A DNA stretch of 42,521 bases, from the IMG/VR virus record IMGVR_UViG_3300036770_004432, positions 1-42,521 of that record; one strand, given 5' to 3'. The notes under the pieces were generated by a model, which ran no database searches, was not told the DNA's origin, and was given only the letters and a program-made list of their open reading frames with translations. The stretch comes from a virus. Shown here in pieces: positions 38,743-42,521 of the stretch. Position numbers and translations under genes: made by a program. Numbering within the stretch: position 1 is the stretch's first letter; each line of letters opens with the position of its first letter.

Positions 38743-39870
38743 TCACCTCGGGCGGATTTTCATGAACCAGCCGGTGTCGTCGCCTTCGATGAGCCAACGA
38801 GGCAGCCAGTTTTTGCGGGAGTAGACGACGCCCGCTCCACCCTTGTGGCTGACGTAACCGCCGCTGACGAGATTGGCCTCGCCGTAGGGGTCGTTGTGGA
38901 TGAAGTGGGTGGGGGTGAAGCCGACGACAACGCTCCAGTGGCCGGTGCCAGAGGGGTTGCTGACGGGACCTTTGTGGAGCCAACCGACGGGGACGGGGTG
39001 GCCGTTGCTGATTTCATCCTCTAGTTCTTCGACCGTGCCATCCATCTCGAAGGTGGCGGTGAGTCCCAGGGCTTTGAGGGCGGCGATTTGGGCTTTGGGG
39101 TCGGTTGTATCACCGAAACGAGCACGGAGCTTGTTGTATTCATAATCGCCGCTTATTTTTCCGTAGTAGCGGGCCGCCATCGCGCAGCTGGAGCTGAAGC
39201 ACTGGCGGTAGCCGGTGGCGCCGTCATCGGGTCCCAGCTGGTATTCGTATGCAACCTTTAGGACCTTTTCTTTTGGTTTGACGAGAGGTTTAGTTCCCGT
39301 ATGTTGAGCCATCAGCTCGATCAACTTACTGGCGTAAGCCGGATCGGTTGCATACCCTTCTTTCACCAGCCAGTGGGCGGCGTCTTCGCGGGTACTGGCG
39401 TTGTTGCAGCCTTTGTAGGCTTTGAAGTCTTTGTACCAGTGGTCAACGAGATAGACGACGCAAGACAGCAGATCGGGGAAGTCGATGAAACTGTCGGTAA
39501 TCGTGACCCATTGATTGTTAATGAACTCTTGAGTTTTGGTGTCGCTGCCTTCGCCCTTAAGGCCGAAGAAATTGTTGCGGCCTGAGACGAGTTTGCCCCA
39601 GCTGGATTCCAGTGCCCATTGGGCGGCGACGAGTTCGGGGAATTTGGCGCCAGCGACGCGGGCAGCTTCGAGCACGCCTTCCCAGGTGTTGGGGAAGCTG
39701 CTTTGCCTGCCGGCAACGCTCCAGGTTTTGAACCAGCCCTGGTCGCGGCCGAGAATGTGGGGGTTGGCCTTGTTGATGGCGAGTTCCAGCTCGGTTAGGG
39801 CGGCGAGCTGGTGCGGCAAACTCCGGTAATACCGAAATAGGTCAGTTAGGCGGATCTTGTTGGAAGCCAT
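38743..39870 (-). CDS. Endolysin: glucosaminidase plus C39-like peptidase
   Basis: The protein has 375 residues in two enzymatic domains. Residues about 50-190 match the glucosaminidase family (AAQWALESSWGKLVSGRNNF, FGLKGEG, with the catalytic Glu in ALESSWG). Residues 205-375 match C39-type peptidases: QCFSSSCAMAARYYG (Cys), GTGHWSVVVGF (His) and HNDPYGE (Asp). Together they would cut both the glycan chains and the peptide stems of the cell wall. No signal peptide is seen, so a holin is needed for release. Confidence 0.88.
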   Translation of the reverse strand: MASNKIRLTDLFRYYRSLPHQLAALTELELAINKANPHILGRDQGWFKTWSVAGRQSSFPNTWEGVLEAARVAGAKFPELVAAQWALESSWGKLVSGRNNFFGLKGEGSDTKTQEFINNQWVTITDSFIDFPDLLSCVVYLVDHWYKDFKAYKGCNNASTREDAAHWLVKEGYATDPAYASKLIELMAQHTGTKPLVKPKEKVLKVAYEYQLGPDDGATGYRQCFSSSCAMAARYYGKISGDYEYNKLRARFGDTTDPKAQIAALKALGLTATFEMDGTVEELEDEISNGHPVPVGWLHKGPVSNPSGTGHWSVVVGFTPTHFIHNDPYGEANLVSGGYVSHKGGAGVVYSRKNWLPRWLIEGDDTGWFMKIRPR

Positions 39871-40123
39871 CGGACCAAGGAGAGCGGATACTCATGGGGC
39901 CGCCAAGAAGACGGCTGTCGCCGGTTTGTAGTTCGTCATTGATGGGTTCGTTAACGACAACGGGTTTTGTCGTTACTGGTTGAGCGTCGTGCCAGTCCTG
40001 GATGGTGCGGTCTAGGCGAGGTTTAAGGGTTGCGTGGAATTTGTGGTCCTGCGCTGCTTTACGCAGGTGATCCTTCCACGTCTTGTCGCCGAAACGCACC
40101 AGCCAGGTGGTGTCGGCGTTCAA
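39842..40123 (-). CDS. Hypothetical protein in the lysis cassette (93 aa)
   Basis: The start is TTG at 40123 (MNADTTWLVRFGDKTWKDHL); the TTG overlaps the stop of the small membrane gene. The C-terminal end overlaps the endolysin gene by 29 bases. The protein is charged with a Pro-rich end and has no membrane helix. It is not recognised. Confidence 0.55.
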   Translation of the reverse strand: MNADTTWLVRFGDKTWKDHLRKAAQDHKFHATLKPRLDRTIQDWHDAQPVTTKPVVVNEPINDELQTGDSRLLGGPMSIRSPWSDGFQQDPPN

Positions 40124-40260
40124 CGCTTTGGGAAGAGTGTGCGGGCAGCAATGAGGAGTGCCTGCACGATCCCGTTGGCTTTGACGCCGGGATACAGGGA
40201 CAACGCCTCAGAGATGGCGGCAATCACGATGGCGATGACCGCATAGGTGGTGGGGTCCAT
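40120..40260 (-). CDS. Small membrane protein, possible holin (46 aa)
   Basis: The start is MDPTTYAVIAIVIAAISEAL, then SLYPGVKANGIVQALLIAAR. One clear helix of about 17 hydrophobic residues comes first, and a second amphipathic helix follows. The ATG is at 40260. Its place directly upstream of the endolysin fits a holin or pinholin, but sequences of this kind are also called phage proteins of unknown function. Confidence 0.6.
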   Translation of the reverse strand: MDPTTYAVIAIVIAAISEALSLYPGVKANGIVQALLIAARTLFPKR

Positions 40261-40359
40261 GAGAAATCAGTAGGTCCACTGAAGTTTAGCTGTAGTAGAC
40301 AAGAGCACCAGAGCACGTAATAGTTTCTACCGCTACCGTTCCAGTAGCCACTGCTTGGT

Positions 40360-40680
40360 ATGGACCATCGCATCGAGGATGGCGAATACTTAAACAAAAA
40401 AGAGGCAAAGTTAAGGTTTAGGCAATCAATCCTTAGTGATTGGGATAACTGCTGCGCGTATTGCGGGGATGACCTGGGGCGTGCGGCGACGCTGGATCAC
40501 GTTCACCCGAAGATGAAGGGAGGTTTGACGCACCAGCAGAATTTGGTGGCGTGCTGCTTCGCGTGCAATATCGCTAAGTCGTCGGAGGATTGGATTGAGT
40601 GGTACCGGCGCCAGCCGTTTTGGACGGAGGAGCGGGAAGACCAGATTATTTTTTGGATTACTGGGGGTCTTGTTGCTTAG
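40360..40680 (+). CDS. HNH endonuclease
   Basis: The protein has 106 residues. Motifs: CAYCGDD, LDHVHPKMKGGLTHQQNLVA, then CCFACNIAKSS, that is, the zinc Cys pairs and the H-N-H residues. It faces opposite to the lysis genes on either side and overlaps the 61-residue gene tail to tail by 23 bases. Such genes in phages are packaging nucleases (normally beside terminase) or free-standing homing endonucleases; the position favours the second. Confidence 0.85.
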   Translation: MDHRIEDGEYLNKKEAKLRFRQSILSDWDNCCAYCGDDLGRAATLDHVHPKMKGGLTHQQNLVACCFACNIAKSSEDWIEWYRRQPFWTEEREDQIIFWITGGLVA

Positions 40681-40843
40681 GGTCCCAGCCCATGCCTTCG
40701 AGGTACATAATTGCGATGTAGTGATCTTCGGCGTAACGGCAAATGCTGCCTTTGCAGGCGCGGTAGTACAGTTCGCCGCGTTCATTTTCGAGTTGGTCCA
40801 GCGTATAGCCGTTGCCGTAATCGGTGCTGTTAGTGACGGCCAT
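40658..40843 (-). CDS. Hypothetical protein (61 aa)
   Basis: The protein is MAVTNSTDYGNGYTLDQLEN, then ERGELYYRACKGSICRYAED. The start overlaps the 80-residue gene stop as TAATG. It is a soluble, acidic protein with two cysteines. It is not recognised. Confidence 0.6.
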   Translation of the reverse strand: MAVTNSTDYGNGYTLDQLENERGELYYRACKGSICRYAEDHYIAIMYLEGMGWDPKQQDPQ

Positions 40844-41085
40844 TAGCGACGCATTTCTAGTTTGATGATACGAACGTCGTGATCTTTAACGGTGTCTTCC
40901 AGTTCACCAACGCGAGTCTTGAACTGCTCTTGATTTTGTATTACACGCTCCAGTTGGGATGGGACGGTGTAAACGAGATAACCGATGCCGGTGATCGCAC
41001 CACCGGCAAGGAGTACAACGAGACCGGCGATGGCTTCTTGCTTGACAGCCCGCCAAAAGCTAGTGTCTGACGGGCTTGGGGCCAC
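40843..41085 (-). CDS. Membrane/coiled-coil protein, holin- or spanin-like (80 aa)
   Basis: It starts at a GTG. The N-terminus (MAPSPSDTSFWRAVKQEAIA) is followed by one membrane helix (GLVVLLAGGAITGIGYLVYT) and a coiled coil (VIQNQEQFKTRVGELEDTVK). This topology is that of holin-like or inner spanin-like lysis proteins, with the coiled coil on the outer side. The cassette supports it. Confidence 0.65.
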   Translation of the reverse strand: MAPSPSDTSFWRAVKQEAIAGLVVLLAGGAITGIGYLVYTVPSQLERVIQNQEQFKTRVGELEDTVKDHDVRIIKLEMRR

Positions 41086-41110
41086 TGTCGCCTAGGAATC
41101 TTTTTTTAGT

Positions 41111-41245
41111 TTAACGTCCTTGACCGCGAGTCTTTTTGCGCCCGTGATTAGGCAGGCTGTGCTGGCCCTGGCCTTGCCTGGTGCGCTTGGGTTTGCCGGG
41201 TTTGTGTTCGACTCGGGCGGTGCCGGTTTTGCTTTTTACTGCCAC
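41111..41245 (-). CDS. Small highly basic protein (44 aa)
   Basis: The GTG at 41245 overlaps the end of the DUF7936-like gene. The protein is MAVKSKTGTARVEHKPGKPK, then RTRQGQGQHSLPNHGRKKTR and GQGR. Over a third of residues are Lys, Arg or His. The RQG...NHGRKK-x-RGQGR pattern is one I associate with short proteins of cyanophages and marine phages. The role is unknown; nucleic acid binding is likely. Confidence 0.65.
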   Translation of the reverse strand: MAVKSKTGTARVEHKPGKPKRTRQGQGQHSLPNHGRKKTRGQGR

Positions 41246-41565
41246 GGCACACCAGCAGCCTTACTGGGATGACGCTGCTCGTCAAGTTGAGCTTGGAGCG
41301 CAGCTTGGATCTCGTTGACCTTTTCCTCGCCGCCAAGGGCTTCTTGCACCCAAGAAACGACAAGATCCGGCGTTAAATCCGAGAACGGAATCAAATTTTC
41401 GGGGCGCTCGAAGCCGATGGAGCCGTACGCACCAGAGGAGTAGGTGCCGTCTTCGGCGCTGACGGTGTAGTGGGCGGTGAAGACGAAGCCGTCGGCGGTT
41501 TCGCGTTCCAGGTTGGCAATGCCCCAGGTGAATACCGTGGTGGGCGCGTCGGCAGCTTTGGGCAT
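41236..41565 (-). CDS. DUF7936-like tail-associated protein (109 aa)
   Basis: The protein begins PTTVFTWGIANLERETADGF, VFTAHYTVSAEDGTYSSGAY, then GFERPENLIPFSDLTPDLVV and ends HPSKAAGVPWQ. This is the pattern I know as DUF7936, a family typical of phages beside tail fibre genes. It may be a fibre assembly factor or fibre-associated protein. It follows the second S74 fibre and the short leader ORF. Confidence 0.75.
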   Translation of the reverse strand: MPKAADAPTTVFTWGIANLERETADGFVFTAHYTVSAEDGTYSSGAYGSIGFERPENLIPFSDLTPDLVVSWVQEALGGEEKVNEIQAALQAQLDEQRHPSKAAGVPWQ

Positions 41566-41569
41566 GGTG

Positions 41570-41737
41570 TTAGCTGTTTCTGTTGGAGTTTAATGGAGGT
41601 GGCAAGTCGAAGCACTGACGGATCTCCGCCTTGCGCTGTTCGATGCGTTCCCGGCGCTCAGGACCGAAGTCTTTGGTAAGGTCTGAAAAAGGACGCACCA
41701 TCGGATTTTGTCCGATCTTTTCGCTGTTTTTGACCAT
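41570..41737 (-). CDS. Short ORF with XRE-antitoxin-like leader (55 aa)
   Basis: The ATG is at 41737 (an ATG 36 bases further in is also possible). Residues 15-41 (RPFSDLTKDFGPERRERIEQ, RKAEIRQ) match the first 30 residues of the DUF433 protein at 454-774 in about 80% of positions. The rest (CFDLPPPLNSNRNS) is unrelated and short. The leader resembles the start of HigA/XRE antitoxins, so this looks like the same gene without its C-terminal domain, or a functional short protein. Confidence 0.6.
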   Translation of the reverse strand: MVKNSEKIGQNPMVRPFSDLTKDFGPERRERIEQRKAEIRQCFDLPPPLNSNRNS

Positions 41738-41762
41738 TAGGGAAGGTGACTAGCGAGTAGGA

Positions 41763-42521
41763 CTACGCCGCCTCAAGGGCTGCAACTTTGGCCTCAAGGG
41801 TTTCGATCTTGTCCTTAGCCTCCTGCAAAGCGGCAATCAGCAGTGGAGCAAGCAAATCGTATGAAACCCCAAGGTATTCAGTTTGGTCATCCGATCCGTA
41901 TCTTTGCGTTTTACTGACAATTTCAGGCAGCACTGCTTCAACATCTTGAGCAATAACGCCAACATTTGTCGTCTGATTTGGATCGTCTTTCCAAGAGAAT
42001 TTGACGGCTCTTATGCTTGCAACTTTTTCCAAACCATTGGAAAGAGGTTCAATAATGTCCTTAAGGCGCTCATCGGAACTTGAGGTCCATGATGTGCCGC
42101 CCGCCGAAACATACGGTCCTCCCGTAAATGTGATTGTGTTTCCACCTGTATTTGTGCCGCTAGTCGACACAATTTGGGTTGTTCCCGCGTTGGTAGGGTT
42201 AAATACAATTCCCTGCGAATAGCCAGTTGCTATGGCTTTATCAGCGCCGTCATAGTAAAAATTATTTGAAAAAATGGTAGAACCACCATTTGATACGGCT
42301 GTATCGCAGGCCGCCGCGCCGCGACCCATTTGAATTACCTGCCTGCTGGAAACCCATGCAGCCGGTCCCGAACTGCCAATTCCAACGGTTCCACCATTTG
42401 TAATCCTCATCCGCTCCGTCGGGCTGCTCGCTCCATCAGCGGTAGTGGAGAACACTAGGCGAGACGGCATGTCATCAGCGCCAGGTGTTCCGTCTACGGC
42501 TGCTGTTATGCTCGCGCCCGA
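41763..42521 (-). CDS. Second tail fibre with S74 chaperone, cut by window edge
   Basis: About 253 residues are present; the start lies outside the window. The S74 domain is complete: TSSSDERLKDIIEPLSNGLE, then VGVIAQDVEAVLPEIVSKTQ, and a coiled coil KIETLEAKVAALEAA. The upstream part resembles fibre 1 through the exact repeat. The middle of the present part differs from fibre 1, as expected for a fibre with another specificity. Confidence 0.85.
   Translation of the reverse strand, partial: SGASITAAVDGTPGADDMPSRLVFSTTADGASSPTERMRITNGGTVGIGSSGPAAWVSSRQVIQMGRGAAACDTAVSNGGSTIFSNNFYYDGADKAIATGYSQGIVFNPTNAGTTQIVSTSGTNTGGNTITFTGGPYVSAGGTSWTSSSDERLKDIIEPLSNGLEKVASIRAVKFSWKDDPNQTTNVGVIAQDVEAVLPEIVSKTQRYGSDDQTEYLGVSYDLLAPLLIAALQEAKDKIETLEAKVAALEAA
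42443..42521. repeat. 79-base exact direct repeat shared by the two tail fibre genes, copy 2
   Basis: Identical to 1451-1529. The copy is stopped by the window end, so the repeat may be longer. The window probably ends here because an assembler could not resolve it. Confidence 0.95.

Overview
The window is most of the genome of a temperate, long-tailed (siphovirus-type) phage or prophage. The evidence is a tyrosine integrase, terminase subunits, a DUF4055-type portal, a tape measure protein, lambda-like M/L/K/I/J tail-tip genes and a lysis cassette. The host is probably a picocyanobacterium of the Synechococcus/Cyanobium kind. That is inferred from several small proteins I associate with cyanophages (the DUF6321-like protein, the GLYANI/GSGEKMRKPG-type protein, the short RQG...RGQGR-type basic protein and the DUF7936-like protein), not from a host gene. 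I found no tRNA or rRNA and no clear bacterial flank.

Layout. From about 24.3 kb down to 1 kb, almost everything reads leftward in one packaging, head and tail order: small terminase, a repeat-rich gap, three tiny coupled genes, large terminase, small basic proteins, two tandem tail-tube paralogues, portal, a collagen-like protein, scaffold, major capsid protein, connectors, tail terminator, tail-assembly chaperone with a probable frameshift, tape measure, tail tip, and a J protein that carries an intein-like domain. A first tail fibre with an S74 chaperone, a 63-residue gene, a DUF433 antitoxin-like gene and the integrase follow. The integrase is cut by the left edge. From 24.4 to 28.2 kb lie small leftward genes, a RecB-like exonuclease, a single-stranded DNA-binding protein, and two rightward small genes at 25.6-26.3 kb. 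From 28.4 to 38.5 kb a dense rightward early operon encodes primase-helicase, dCTP deaminase, a DUF3310 protein, DNA-binding and zinc-ribbon regulators, a family A DNA polymerase and a possible ribbon-helix-helix protein. Most of its genes overlap by 1-14 bases. From 42.5 down to 38.5 kb a leftward block holds a second, truncated S74 tail fibre, small membrane proteins and a two-domain endolysin, with one HNH gene facing the other way.

How it fits together. The left and right ends fit each other. If the genome is circular, the late transcript runs from terminase through tail, fibre 1 and integrase into fibre 2 and lysis, and meets the early operon tail to tail near 38.5 kb. The two fibre genes share an exact 79-base stretch, and the right end of the window stops inside it. 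The edge therefore looks like an assembly break at a repeat rather than a biological end.

Most unusual features: a probable bacterial intein-like (BIL) domain inside a polyglycine stretch of J; an array of 16-base iterons plus an ATGAATGGC array beside the small terminase gene, with a second partial copy at 26.4 kb; GGACAA repeats inside the primase-helicase gene; two 25-residue single-helix membrane peptides coupled to neighbouring genes by stop/start overlaps; and a shared leader peptide behind both tail fibres, fused to DUF433 in one copy only.
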